Below, piece after piece: positions 1-7,666 of a stretch of DNA of 15,736 nt. Under the pieces are notes generated by a model. It was not told where the DNA came from and ran no database searches. It saw only the letters and a list, made by a program, of their open reading frames with translations. Every line of letters begins with the position of its first letter. Positions within the stretch are counted from its first letter, which is position 1. The stretch is from Actinomycetota bacterium (GTDB taxonomy: Bacteria > Actinomycetota > Acidimicrobiia > Acidimicrobiales > Microtrichaceae), in contig JAFDWA010000011.1 of the NCBI GenBank assembly GCA_018268735.1, positions 1-15,736 of the forward strand. The letters run 5' to 3'. The position numbers and the translations under genes are program-made.

Positions 1-3000
1 GGCCTCGTCGATCCCGACGGCGACACCCTCGCGACCCTGCTGAGGTATCCGGCGCGTCACGGTCGGACCGTCGTGGTCGTGGTCCACGGGGACGACCTCC
101 CGGCCCACATCCCCGGGCTCCTCCTCGACCATCCCGAGATCGACCTGCGAGCGGTCGAGCTCGACGGGGACCCGGCATCCGCCGAACGACTGGCCGAGGT
201 GCTGCGCGACGGTCTGCGGCCACAGGTGCTGCGCATACGGCAAGGTCACGCCACGAGCGGCCGACTGCTCGCGACGCCGGTGCCCGACGTCGTCGCGAGC
301 GTCGCCCCGGCAGGCCAGCGCGAGCACACAGCGGTGTGGGGCGACGACGGCTCGTTGCACGTCGCCGCAGGGCTGCGACCCGGTGCGGCTGACGCCGCGC
401 CCGCGGGACAGGAGCGGATCCGCATCCTCGTCGATCGGGCGGTCGTCGCGGGCGCTGCCGCCGAGCTCGCACTGGCGGGCGAACCCGCAGGGGTGGGAGC
501 CGTCGGACGGGTGCTCGCTGGTCCGTCCGGGCTCCGTGACCGCACGGTCGCCGTCGTCGCCCGGGGCGCGGCGACCACCCAGATCGAGGTGGACGCCGAT
601 CGCGTGTGGCCGGTGCCCGACGTCGCGACCGGCACCGCCGCGCTCCTGGCCCTCCTGGCGCTGCACGCGGACCTGCCCGCCGCGGCCGCAGCGGCACCAG
701 GGGTGCTGCGCGCCGCCTTCGTGGCGCTCGTCGAGGTCGGACACCTCGCCGCCCCGGACACCACCGCGCTGGACACCACCGCCCCGACCACCACCGCGCT
801 GGCCGACCTCGCCGGCACGAGGCCCGACGCCCCGGCGACGGTGGTCGTCGGGGATCCGTCCACGCCCGTCGAGGAGGTCTCGGACCGCTGGGACGCAACC
901 GGCCGCTGGGCTGTCCTCGCGGCGGAGGACGATCCGCTCGGCGACGCGGTGCTCGCGTGGCTCCGCGACCGCGGCGCGGAGATCGTCACGATGGACTCGA
1001 CCGACGACGAGGCTGCGCTCACCGGGGTGGTGGCGATCGGCGACGCCCCGCTGGAACCGCTCGCCGGGCTCGACCGCCCCGTGATCTGGATCGGCCCCTC
1101 TGCAGTGCTCCTCGGCGGCAGCGAGGTCGATCCCGCTGCCGCCCGAGCGGCTGCGATCATGGCTGCACGACGCCGCGGGGGCCGACCCGCCACGACGTTC
1201 CTCGTCGGTCCGGACGTGGAGCACGCCGACGGGCTGGCCGTGCTCGATCGGGTGCTGTCGAGCGGGGTCGACGTCGCTGCCTACGACCCGCTGCAGCGCG
1301 AGGCGCTCGCCGCTTCCGACGTCGCCGGCGCTGCCCACGACGGCTGGTTCACCGCCCTCGCGCACCCGGACCCCATCGCCGACGCCACCGGTGATCTGCC
1401 GCTCGCCGCTGCGCTCGCCGGAGCCGACGGGGACGGGCGACTCGCCATCGTCAGACGGCACATCGCTGCCGACATCGCGACGATCATCGGCATCGACGAC
1501 GCCTCGATCGACACCGCCGAGCCGCTGGACACCTACGGAGTGGACTCGCTCGTCGGCATGGAGATGCGCAGCCGCATCCAGTCGAGCTTCGCCTACGAGG
1601 TGCCGCTGACGGAGCTGTCGCGGTCGATGACCGTGGACGACCTCTCGTCGCACCTGGTGGAGCACGCTGTGCCGGCGCTGGTGCGCGCCGGGGCCGGCGC
1701 GACCGGCGCGACCGAGCCCGCTGCTGTCCGACACGGCGGCGGGACCGAGCACCCGGGGTCCGCTGCGGTCGCGGTCCGCCGAGGCGACGGACCGACGAGC
1801 TGGTGGGTGCCGGGCATCTTCGGTGCCGCCGAGGTGTTCGGCCCGCTCGGTGACGCCCTGGACGGTCACGACATGTGGGCGCTGGAGCAGGCCGGCGCGA
1901 CCGCCACCTCGGTCATCGACGTGGCGACCGCCCACCTGCGCACGATCCGCTCACGTCAGCCTGTCGGGCCCTACCGGATCGGCGGCTACTCCTACGGCGC
2001 GCTGGTGGCGGCGGAGATCGCCGTCGCGCTGGAGTCCGCCGGAGAGGCCGTCGAGCGGCTGTGGCTGCTCGACCCGCCGCCGGTCGCCGCGACCGGGGAC
2101 CCCACGGGCGTGCGGACCAGCGCCGTCCGGAGCCTGCTGGCGGAGCACCTCTCGGAGCTCTTCGGCATCGACGCCCTCGCCGTCGACGACCTCCCGCCGT
2201 TGAGCGTCGAGGTCCGACGGGACGATCTCGCGCCGCTCGGATCGAGGCTGTCGTCGGGCTCCACTCCCTGGAGCGCCGAGCAGGCGACCGATCACCTGGT
2301 CCGCGTGTGGTCCACCACGACCGCCTCGCTCCAGGCGATGGCGGAGCACCGCCCGTCAGGTGTCGTCGCCGCAGCGACCGACCTCGTCGTCGCCGAGCTC
2401 AGCGGCCTGGGCGGACACGACACCGCCGCCGGCTGGCACGACGTCCTCGCCGGCGACGTGACGCCCACGACGCTCGACACCGACCACAGCGGACTCCTGC
2501 GAGCGGCGCACGCCGCCGCAGTGGCCGAGGTGGTCCGACGCTCGCTCGGAGGACCGACCCCCATGTGGGTGCCGAACCCGGAGGACCCGATGACCACCGA
2601 CACGGCTGCGGCGACCGGGCTCCGAGGCGCCCGTCGACGCCTCATCGCGGGCCTCACAGCCAGCCCGCGCTCACGATCGGCCGTCGGCGCCGTGGGCAAC
2701 GCCTACCGCCAGGCGGACTTCTTCCTGCGTGCGCTCGGCGCCGAACGCCGGTTCCGCCGCATGTGCGTGACCGGCGAGGACTTCATCGTCGGAGAGCACG
2801 CGCAGATCAACAACCTCTCCGGTGACCCCGAGCGGATCCGATTCGGCCACAACTGCCTGGTCGACGGCTACATCAACCTGCAGGAGCACGGGTACTTCAC
2901 GATGGGCAGCTACTCCGGACTCGGAGAGGGCGTGCGCATCGACTGCTCCGGCTACGTGGAGATCGGCAACGGCTGCACGATGGCGGAGGGCGTGTACGTC

Positions 3001-3414
3001 ATCGACGGCCTGCACCACCCGATCCTCGTCGACGAGCGGATCCGCCACGGCATCGACCTGTTCCAGGGCGACCACGTGATGGACGCGTACGGAACCGGGA
3101 CCGAGACCTCCTACGTCCGGATCGAGGACCTCGTCTGGATCGGCTTGCGTGCCATCGTCCTCAGCGGGGTCACGATCGGCCGCGGTTCGGTCATCGCCGC
3201 CGGGGCGGTGGTGTCGAGCGACGTCCCGCCGTTCTCGGTCGTGGCCGGCAACCCGGCGCGGGTCGTCGGTCGCATCCCGGCAGAGGACTTCGACATCGAG
3301 TCGCATCCGACCTTCCAGGCGACGCGCGGCAACCAGCGCCTGCCGGACCACCGGCGACCGGTCCGCGACGTCCTCGACGAGATCGCGGCGAGGGTCGCCG
3401 CACGCAGGACCTGA
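1..3414 (+). CDS. Type I polyketide synthase C-terminal part: degenerate ER/KR - ACP - thioesterase - LbH acyltransferase (5' partial)
   Basis: The frame is open from base 1 with no stop, so the GTG at 73 is only the first in-window start codon and the gene is truncated upstream. Domains in order: a KR structural half (about 60-290) resembling '[23 protein letters not shown]'; an ER-like remnant (about 410-755, with 'RVWPVPD'); a Thr/Pro linker (about 750-805); a KR Rossmann half (about 840-1370) without a recognisable glycine-rich motif or catalytic Tyr; an ACP with the phosphopantetheine serine in 'GVDSL' (Ser codon 1546-1548); a thioesterase with 'GYSYG' (Ser 1990-1992), Asp in 'LLDPPP' (2071-2073) and His in 'TDHSGLL' (2485-2487); and, from about 2590, a hexapeptide-repeat acyltransferase ending in '[14 protein letters not shown]', with a His-His pair (3013-3018) at the place expected for the catalytic His of maltose acetyltransferase-like enzymes. 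KS, AT and DH must lie upstream. It converges on the CCR gene. The ACP, TE and LbH calls are firm. The ER/KR assignment is by resemblance, and the product is unknown. Confidence 0.88.
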   Translation, partial: GLVDPDGDTLATLLRYPARHGRTVVVVVHGDDLPAHIPGLLLDHPEIDLRAVELDGDPASAERLAEVLRDGLRPQVLRIRQGHATSGRLLATPVPDVVASVAPAGQREHTAVWGDDGSLHVAAGLRPGAADAAPAGQERIRILVDRAVVAGAAAELALAGEPAGVGAVGRVLAGPSGLRDRTVAVVARGAATTQIEVDADRVWPVPDVATGTAALLALLALHADLPAAAAAAPGVLRAAFVALVEVGHLAAPDTTALDTTAPTTTALADLAGTRPDAPATVVVGDPSTPVEEVSDRWDATGRWAVLAAEDDPLGDAVLAWLRDRGAEIVTMDSTDDEAALTGVVAIGDAPLEPLAGLDRPVIWIGPSAVLLGGSEVDPAAARAAAIMAARRRGGRPATTFLVGPDVEHADGLAVLDRVLSSGVDVAAYDPLQREALAASDVAGAAHDGWFTALAHPDPIADATGDLPLAAALAGADGDGRLAIVRRHIAADIATIIGIDDASIDTAEPLDTYGVDSLVGMEMRSRIQSSFAYEVPLTELSRSMTVDDLSSHLVEHAVPALVRAGAGATGATEPAAVRHGGGTEHPGSAAVAVRRGDGPTSWWVPGIFGAAEVFGPLGDALDGHDMWALEQAGATATSVIDVATAHLRTIRSRQPVGPYRIGGYSYGALVAAEIAVALESAGEAVERLWLLDPPPVAATGDPTGVRTSAVRSLLAEHLSELFGIDALAVDDLPPLSVEVRRDDLAPLGSRLSSGSTPWSAEQATDHLVRVWSTTTASLQAMAEHRPSGVVAAATDLVVAELSGLGGHDTAAGWHDVLAGDVTPTTLDTDHSGLLRAAHAAAVAEVVRRSLGGPTPMWVPNPEDPMTTDTAAATGLRGARRRLIAGLTASPRSRSAVGAVGNAYRQADFFLRALGAERRFRRMCVTGEDFIVGEHAQINNLSGDPERIRFGHNCLVDGYINLQEHGYFTMGSYSGLGEGVRIDCSGYVEIGNGCTMAEGVYVIDGLHHPILVDERIRHGIDLFQGDHVMDAYGTGTETSYVRIEDLVWIGLRAIVLSGVTIGRGSVIAAGAVVSSDVPPFSVVAGNPARVVGRIPAEDFDIESHPTFQATRGNQRLPDHRRPVRDVLDEIAARVAARRT
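751..802 (+). repeat. Imperfect 30-bp tandem duplication in the PKS Thr/Pro linker
   Basis: A 22-nt segment at 751-772 recurs at 781-802 with differences only at the seventh to ninth bases ('gac' versus 'acc'), giving a period of 30 bp (10 codons). It encodes a low-complexity Thr/Ala/Pro/Asp stretch ([15 protein letters not shown]). It sits where the ER cofactor-binding half would be expected, between the ER-like remnant and the KR-like remnant. Confidence 0.7.
2580..2592 (+). promoter_or_regulatory. Possible internal ribosome binding site and ATG for the acyltransferase part
   Basis: GGAGG at 2580-2584 lies 5 nt before an in-frame ATG at 2590-2592, exactly at the linker between the thioesterase and the hexapeptide-repeat domain. 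A second in-frame ATG (2563-2565) has another GGAGG at 2548-2552, 10 nt upstream. Initiation here would give a free acyltransferase of about 274 residues, close to the size of stand-alone family members, as well as the full fusion. GGAGG also arises easily from Gly-Gly or Glu-Asp codons in GC-rich DNA, so chance is quite possible. Confidence 0.35.
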
Positions 3415-3418
3415 GAGC

Positions 3419-4789
3419 TCAGGTCAGCTCGCCGGCGCGGGCCTGTGCGAACAGGCGCGACCAGGCGGTGATCCGATCCTCGCCGATCCGGGCTCGCTTC
3501 TCCGGATCCTCGACGCCCAGCCCCTCGCGCTCGGCGAGGCAGAGCACCGCGACCTTGCCCTCGGCCCGGTTCTGCTTGACGACGAGCGCCGCCTCTCCGA
3601 CGTCGTCGAGCGAGTACGTCTCGGTGAGGAGGGGCTGGATCGTCCCCCGGTCGATCAGCGCGTTGACGTCGTGGTTCTCCTGCATGTTCGCACCGTGGGA
3701 TCCGATGATCCGCTTGAGCTTCATCCAGAGGTGGCGGTTGTCGTACTCGAGGTCGTAGCCGGTCGTCGCGGCGCAGGTGACGATCGATCCACCGCGCTTC
3801 GCGACGAACACCGACGCGCCGAACGTCTCGCGGCCGGGGTGCTCGAACACGATGTCCGGATCGGCGCCCGCCATCGATCGGATCTGCTTGCCGAGCCGGC
3901 GCCATTCGGACTCGTCCTGGGTGTCGGGATCCTTCCAGAACCGGTAGCCCTCGGCGCTGCGGTTGATGACGTGCTCGCATCCCAGCTCGTGCAGCACCGC
4001 CTCGCGCTCCGCCGAGGAGACGACCGCGACAGGGATGCCACCGCCTTCGAGCACGAGCTGGACCGCATAGCCGCCGATGCCGCCGGTGGCGCCCCAGATC
4101 AGCACGACGTCGCCCTGTCGCATCTGCGCGGCGTGGCGGCCGACCAGCATGCGGTAGCTCGTCCCGGCGCACAGCATGTTGACCGCAGCCTCCTCCCACG
4201 TGAGGTGGGTCGGCTTGGGCAGCAGCTGGGATGCTCGCACCACGCTCAGGTCGGCGAGGCCGCCGAAGTTCGTCTCGAAGCCCCACGCCTTCTGGTTGGC
4301 AGCGAGCATCTGGTCGTCGTTGGCGGCCGGGTCCTGGTCGTGGGTGACCACCGGTGCCATCACGACGCGGTCACCGACCTTCCAGCCACGGACCGCGCTG
4401 CCGGTGCGCACGATGATGCCGGCGCCGTCGGATCCCACGACGTGGTGGTCCTGGCTGTGGCGACGCTCCCACTGGCCCTCGCGTGCGAAGCGGTCGAGGA
4501 ACAGGAACGTCGACAGCGGCTCGAACACCGAGGTCCACACGGTGTTGTAGTTGATGGCGCTCGCCATCATCGCCACGACGACCTCGTCGGGTGCGAGCTC
4601 CGGCATCGGGACCTCGCCGACGTGCAGCGAGCGTCGCGGGTCCTTGTCGACCGAGGGGACGTCCGCGAACATCTCCTGCTCCGAGCGAAGCGTGTGGGCC
4701 GCCCGGTAGGTCTCACCCAGAGGGATCGCGGCGAGGTCGTCGCCGTCCACCCCGGCTCGGATGGCCTCCCTGATCGCGTCGATGCTCAC
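3419..4789 (-). CDS. ccr: Crotonyl-CoA carboxylase/reductase (or longer-chain enoyl-CoA carboxylase/reductase)
   Basis: This is a medium-chain dehydrogenase/reductase that reductively carboxylates crotonyl-CoA with NADPH and CO2 to ethylmalonyl-CoA. The 456 residues are near the usual family length. Family signatures: 'SAINYNTVWTS' (78-87), 'VGSDGAGIIVRTG', 'WGFETNFGG' (169-177), Rossmann 'WGATGGIGGY' (232-241), 'GYRFWKDPDTQD', 'FEHPGRETFGASVF' and 'IIGSHGAN' (361-368). The CO2-binding residues known from characterised CCRs (Asn in NYN, Phe-Glu in GFETN, His in GSH) are all present. I chose the GTG at 4789 because the only start codon further upstream in frame is a TTG at 4843, and the extra 18 residues look unlike the family; a G-rich stretch precedes this GTG. 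It lies 82 bp downstream of the FAAL gene on the same strand. Beside a PKS and an FAAL it most likely supplies an alkylmalonyl extender; a role in the ethylmalonyl-CoA pathway is the alternative. Confidence 0.93.
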   Translation of the reverse strand: MSIDAIREAIRAGVDGDDLAAIPLGETYRAAHTLRSEQEMFADVPSVDKDPRRSLHVGEVPMPELAPDEVVVAMMASAINYNTVWTSVFEPLSTFLFLDRFAREGQWERRHSQDHHVVGSDGAGIIVRTGSAVRGWKVGDRVVMAPVVTHDQDPAANDDQMLAANQKAWGFETNFGGLADLSVVRASQLLPKPTHLTWEEAAVNMLCAGTSYRMLVGRHAAQMRQGDVVLIWGATGGIGGYAVQLVLEGGGIPVAVVSSAEREAVLHELGCEHVINRSAEGYRFWKDPDTQDESEWRRLGKQIRSMAGADPDIVFEHPGRETFGASVFVAKRGGSIVTCAATTGYDLEYDNRHLWMKLKRIIGSHGANMQENHDVNALIDRGTIQPLLTETYSLDDVGEAALVVKQNRAEGKVAVLCLAEREGLGVEDPEKRARIGEDRITAWSRLFAQARAGELT

Positions 4790-4871
4790 CTGTCCCCCGT
4801 CTGGTCGCGGACACCGGCCCGCCGGGACGGGCGACGGCGTCAAGTGGTCTCAGCCACCCTATCGGGACCCG

Positions 4872-6614
4872 TCAGGAACCAGGGACGCCGACGAGCTCGA
4901 GCGAGCCCTCCTCGAACATGCGCTTGGCGGCATGGCGTTGGATCTTGCCGCTCGAGGTCTTCGGCAGGCTGCGCGGCGCGATGAACACGACCTCCGACGG
5001 AGCGACCTGGTAGTGCTCGACCACCGCCGCCTGCACCGCCCGGGCTGCCGCGTCGAGATCGCCGATCGTCGACTCGTTGACCTCCGCGACGATCGCGACC
5101 CCCTCGGTCGAACCGTCCACGTCGGCGACAGCGAAGGCGGCGACGCAGCCGGCGCGGACCCCCGGAACCGACTCGGCGACCAGCTCGAGGTCCTGCGGGT
5201 AGAGGTTGCGTCCGCGCACGATCAGGATGTCCTTGATCCTGCCGGCCACGTAGAGCTGGCCGTCGTGGAAGAACCCGAGGTCACCGGTGCGCAGGAACGG
5301 CCCCTCGCCGTCGGACGTCGTTGCGTGGAAGACCTCGGCGGTCTGACGGCGACGACCCCAGTACCCGTGGCCGACGCTGGGTCCGGCGAGCCAGATCTCG
5401 CCGAGTCGATCGTCCTCCAGCGGAGCGGACGAGTCAGGATCGACGATGCGGATGTCGTGGAGCGGTCCACCGACCCCGCACGACACCAGCTCGACCGAGC
5501 GGGCCTCCTCCGAGGGCTCCTCCGAGGGCTCCTCCACGAGCGCCGACACGGCGCGACCGGCTGCGAGCTCGTCCCGATCGAAGCGCGAGATCAGGGGGAG
5601 CTCACCGGTCGGCTTGGCCGACACGTAGAGGGTCGACTCCGCCAGGCCGTAGCAGGGCAGCATCGTGCGCTGCGAGTATCCGTGGGGCTCGAACGCCTCT
5701 GCGAAGCGTCGGATCGTCGACGCTCTGACGGGCTCGGCACCGTTGAACGCGTACTTCCAGCTCGACAGGTCGAGCCCCTCGCGGTCCTCCGCGGCGATGC
5801 GCCGGACGCAGAGCTCGAAGGCGAAGTTCGGAGCAGGACTCGTGGTGGCGGAGTAGGTCGAGATCGCTCGCAGCCACCGCAGGGGTCGGGAGAGGAAGTC
5901 GAGCGGCGACATGAGCGCACCCTGCCCACCTCGGTACAGCGGTTCGAGGATGCCGCCGATCAGGCCCATGTCGTGGTACGGCGGCAACCAGGACACGCCG
6001 ATGAACGGGTCGTCCCCGCCGCTGCTGGCGCGGATGAGCTCGAGGTTGGCGAGGAGGTTCCCGTGGCTCAGCACGACGCCCTTCGGCAGCGACGTGGATC
6101 CGGAGGTGTACTGGATGAACGCCGTCGTGTCCTGCGTCGAGCCCGGATCGGCCCAGTCGTCACCTCCGCTGGAGGTGGCATCGCCGACGAGGATCCACGG
6201 CGTCCTCGCGAGGTCCGGTGCCACGGCCCAGAGCTCGTCGCGGAACGCCACGAAGAGGTCGTCGGTGAGGATCGCGACGGCTTCTGCGTCCTGGGCGATC
6301 GCCTGCAGGCGAGGCACGCTGCGCTTGATGTTGACCATGTCCGGCAGGAAGGCCGGCACGGCGATCATCCCGGCGTAGAGGCAGCCGAAGAACGCAGCGA
6401 GGAAGTCCGGGCCCGGCGCCATGAGGATCACGACGCGGTCGCCGGGCCCTCCGACCTGGGCGAGTCGTGACGCCACCGATCGTGCATCGCTGTCGAGCGA
6501 CCCGAAGGTGATCTCCATCACGTCGTCGTCGCCGTCGAGCAGGTACCAGAACGACGTGTCGGCTCCCTGCTCGCCAGCGCGGCTGCGGAGCATGTCCACC
6601 AGGCTCACGAACAC
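4872..6614 (-). CDS. Fatty-acyl-AMP ligase (FAAL, FadD32-like)
   Basis: An ANL-superfamily adenylating enzyme of the FAAL group, which turns a fatty acid and ATP into acyl-AMP and passes the acyl group to an acyl carrier protein of a PKS or NRPS rather than to CoA. Visible motifs (580-residue numbering): P-loop 'YTSGSTSLPKG' (169-179), 'SWLPPYHDMGLIGG' (208-221, typical of FAALs), 'CYGLAESTLYVS' (321-332), 'LRTGDLGF', 'GRIKDILIVRGRNLYPQDLE' and a C-terminal 'PKTSSGKIQR' with the catalytic Lys near 556. I chose the GTG at 6614 because GGAGGT lies 6 nt upstream. An ATG at 6638 would add 8 residues but would have that Shine-Dalgarno inside the coding region. The gene precedes ccr and lies next to a PKS, so it probably supplies that enzyme's starter unit. 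A short acidic repeat (361-371) is described separately. Confidence 0.93.
   Translation of the reverse strand: MFVSLVDMLRSRAGEQGADTSFWYLLDGDDDVMEITFGSLDSDARSVASRLAQVGGPGDRVVILMAPGPDFLAAFFGCLYAGMIAVPAFLPDMVNIKRSVPRLQAIAQDAEAVAILTDDLFVAFRDELWAVAPDLARTPWILVGDATSSGGDDWADPGSTQDTTAFIQYTSGSTSLPKGVVLSHGNLLANLELIRASSGGDDPFIGVSWLPPYHDMGLIGGILEPLYRGGQGALMSPLDFLSRPLRWLRAISTYSATTSPAPNFAFELCVRRIAAEDREGLDLSSWKYAFNGAEPVRASTIRRFAEAFEPHGYSQRTMLPCYGLAESTLYVSAKPTGELPLISRFDRDELAAGRAVSALVEEPSEEPSEEARSVELVSCGVGGPLHDIRIVDPDSSAPLEDDRLGEIWLAGPSVGHGYWGRRRQTAEVFHATTSDGEGPFLRTGDLGFFHDGQLYVAGRIKDILIVRGRNLYPQDLELVAESVPGVRAGCVAAFAVADVDGSTEGVAIVAEVNESTIGDLDAAARAVQAAVVEHYQVAPSEVVFIAPRSLPKTSSGKIQRHAAKRMFEEGSLELVGVPGS
5505..5535 (-). 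repeat. 12-bp tandem repeat inside the FAAL gene
   Basis: A 31-nt stretch with a perfect 12-bp period (about 2.6 copies, plus-strand unit ctcctccgaggg) encodes Glu-Glu-Pro-Ser repeats (EEPSEEPSEEA). It keeps the reading frame and sits in a variable loop after the core adenylation motifs, so it is probably tolerated length variation. Confidence 0.85.
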
Positions 6615-6620
6615 AGACGG

Positions 6621-6626
6621 ACCTCC
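6621..6626 (-). promoter_or_regulatory. Shine-Dalgarno site of the FAAL gene
   Basis: On the minus strand GGAGGT ends 6 nt before the GTG at 6614-6612. This spacing favours the GTG over the ATG at 6638 as the start. Confidence 0.65.
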
Positions 6627-6659
6627 AGCCAACGACATCCCCGGAACGACATCCGATCG

Positions 6660-6668
6660 AGGGTACCA
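6660..6668 (-). promoter_or_regulatory. Weak candidate extended -10 element upstream of FAAL
   Basis: The minus strand reads TGGTACCCT, fitting TGn plus a TAnnnT hexamer, about 45 nt before the FAAL start in the gap after the 2H-GNAT gene. No convincing -35 hexamer is visible at the usual distance. It is the only promoter-like word I see in this 84-bp gap. Confidence 0.2.
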
Positions 6669-6690
6669 AGGCTCGGATGGACCTCCGACC

Positions 6691-6711
6691 CCGCGGCGTC
6701 ACATGCCGCGG
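6691..6711 (-). terminator. GC hairpin overlapping the stop codon of the 2H-GNAT gene
   Basis: CCGCGGC (6691-6697) and GCCGCGG (6705-6711) form a perfect 7-bp stem with a 7-nt loop. The loop contains the TGA stop of the 2H-GNAT gene (6699-6701). No T-run follows on the transcribed strand, so this would be a tail-less hairpin. It may end or protect the upstream transcript. Confidence 0.4.
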
Positions 6712-7658
6712 AACCACCAGGAGCGCATGGGCTCGAATCCCTGGCTCACGAGGAACGCCGCGTCCGCGGCGTCGGTGGCAGCGGCGACGACCGCTGCAGC
6801 GGCGCCGCGTGTCGCCGCAGCAGAGACCCACGCCCGCAGCACCTGCCCGGCGATCCCCTCTCGCCGTCGGTCCGCGACGACCGAGACCCGATCGAGCTCG
6901 ACCACCGACGCGCCGGGAGGGAGTCGTCCGGCTGCGACGCCGAGCACCCGGTCCGGCTCGCCGGGTTGCTCGGCGACGACCACGATGTGCTGCGCGCGAC
7001 CCGCGGCACCGGGCACCGTGGCCGTCACTCCGAGCAGGTCCGCAGCGGCAGGTTCGACCATCGAGACGGTCCGCAGCACGAGCTCCACGCCACCGCGACC
7101 GACGACGAGCGGACCGCCGAGCGGCTCCTCGCGCACCGGCACCCAGCAGGCCTGGCCGTGGCGAGGGTGCTCCGGCCCGTGGCGGTGCTGCTCCAGCAGG
7201 TGCAGCGAGCAGCAGCTCCAACGTTGGCGCAGGCCGGCGAAGGCCCGCATCCCGGCCTCGATCAGGGCGGTGTCCAACTGCTCGCAGATCGTGACGTGCG
7301 GATGGAACGGCCACACGTCAGGGCGGTCGAAGGGGCCGGCGCGCAGGTGGCCGCGCAGGGAGCGGAGGCCGTCGAGGTCGGCGCCGTCCACGGCGAGGTG
7401 CAGCGTCGGGGTCTCCGGGAGGAACGTCGCCACCGGTCCGACATCGAGATCGAACGGGTGCGAGGCACCCGCAACCCGTCGGAGCAGCGCGGTCACAGCA
7501 GGCAGGTCCTGCGCCGCAACGTTGACCGGCGGGACCAGCGTCAGGTGCGGGGCGACGTGGAAGGGCTCAGCGACGCCGACCGATCGTCGCAGCACGTCGA
7601 TCTCCGACGCCTCCGAGGGAGGCGCCAGCACCGCAACGGCGAGACGGCGACGGGCCAC
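6699..7658 (-). CDS. 2H phosphoesterase ('2'-5' RNA ligase'-like) fused to GNAT acetyltransferase
   Basis: A two-domain protein of 319 residues. The N-terminal half (about 1-180) carries two H-x-T motifs typical of 2H phosphoesterases, 'HLTL' (His38, Thr40) and 'HVTI' (His121, Thr123), about 80 residues apart. This family includes bacterial 2'-5' RNA ligase/LigT and cyclic phosphodiesterases acting on RNA or nucleotides. The C-terminal half (about 190-319) looks like a GNAT acetyltransferase: 'VVELDRVSVVADRRREGIAGQVL' matches beta4 plus the acetyl-CoA pyrophosphate-binding motif (R265-R-E-G-I-A270), followed by a helix and 'AFLVSQGFEPMRSWWFRGM', the usual GNAT end. Both sets of motif residues look intact. 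The start is a GTG with only a weak G-rich leader. It lies 48 bp after atpC and 84 bp before FAAL on the same strand. Substrates of both domains are unknown. Confidence 0.82.
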   Translation of the reverse strand: MARRRLAVAVLAPPSEASEIDVLRRSVGVAEPFHVAPHLTLVPPVNVAAQDLPAVTALLRRVAGASHPFDLDVGPVATFLPETPTLHLAVDGADLDGLRSLRGHLRAGPFDRPDVWPFHPHVTICEQLDTALIEAGMRAFAGLRQRWSCCSLHLLEQHRHGPEHPRHGQACWVPVREEPLGGPLVVGRGGVELVLRTVSMVEPAAADLLGVTATVPGAAGRAQHIVVVAEQPGEPDRVLGVAAGRLPPGASVVELDRVSVVADRRREGIAGQVLRAWVSAAATRGAAAAVVAAATDAADAAFLVSQGFEPMRSWWFRGM

Positions 7659-7666
7659 CCCCGCGA

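Noticed and set aside
246..1193. 315-codon minus-strand frame inside the PKS
   Set aside because: Ser/Ala/Arg-rich shadow. The plus-strand frame continues into clear ACP, TE and acyltransferase domains.
3412..3422. Possible bidirectional terminator between the PKS and ccr stops
   Set aside because: The 4-bp gap with a GAGCTC site forms no meaningful stem and has no T-run.
4817..4832. Small hairpin (5-bp stem, 6-nt loop) in the FAAL-ccr gap
   Set aside because: A 5-bp GC stem is expected by chance here, with no T-run and no special position.
4790..4843. N-terminal extension of ccr starting at the TTG at 4843
   Set aside because: The added 18 residues (Pro/Gly/Arg-rich) do not look like the family N terminus, and a GTG at 4789 gives a normal length.
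3149..4984. 611-codon plus-strand frame opposite ccr
   Set aside because: It overlaps the PKS 3' end in another frame and all of ccr in antisense. Its composition is that of a GC-rich shadow, and both real genes have clear family motifs.
4761..6470. 569-codon plus-strand frame opposite FAAL
   Set aside because: Antisense shadow of FAAL, whose motifs are unambiguous on the minus strand.
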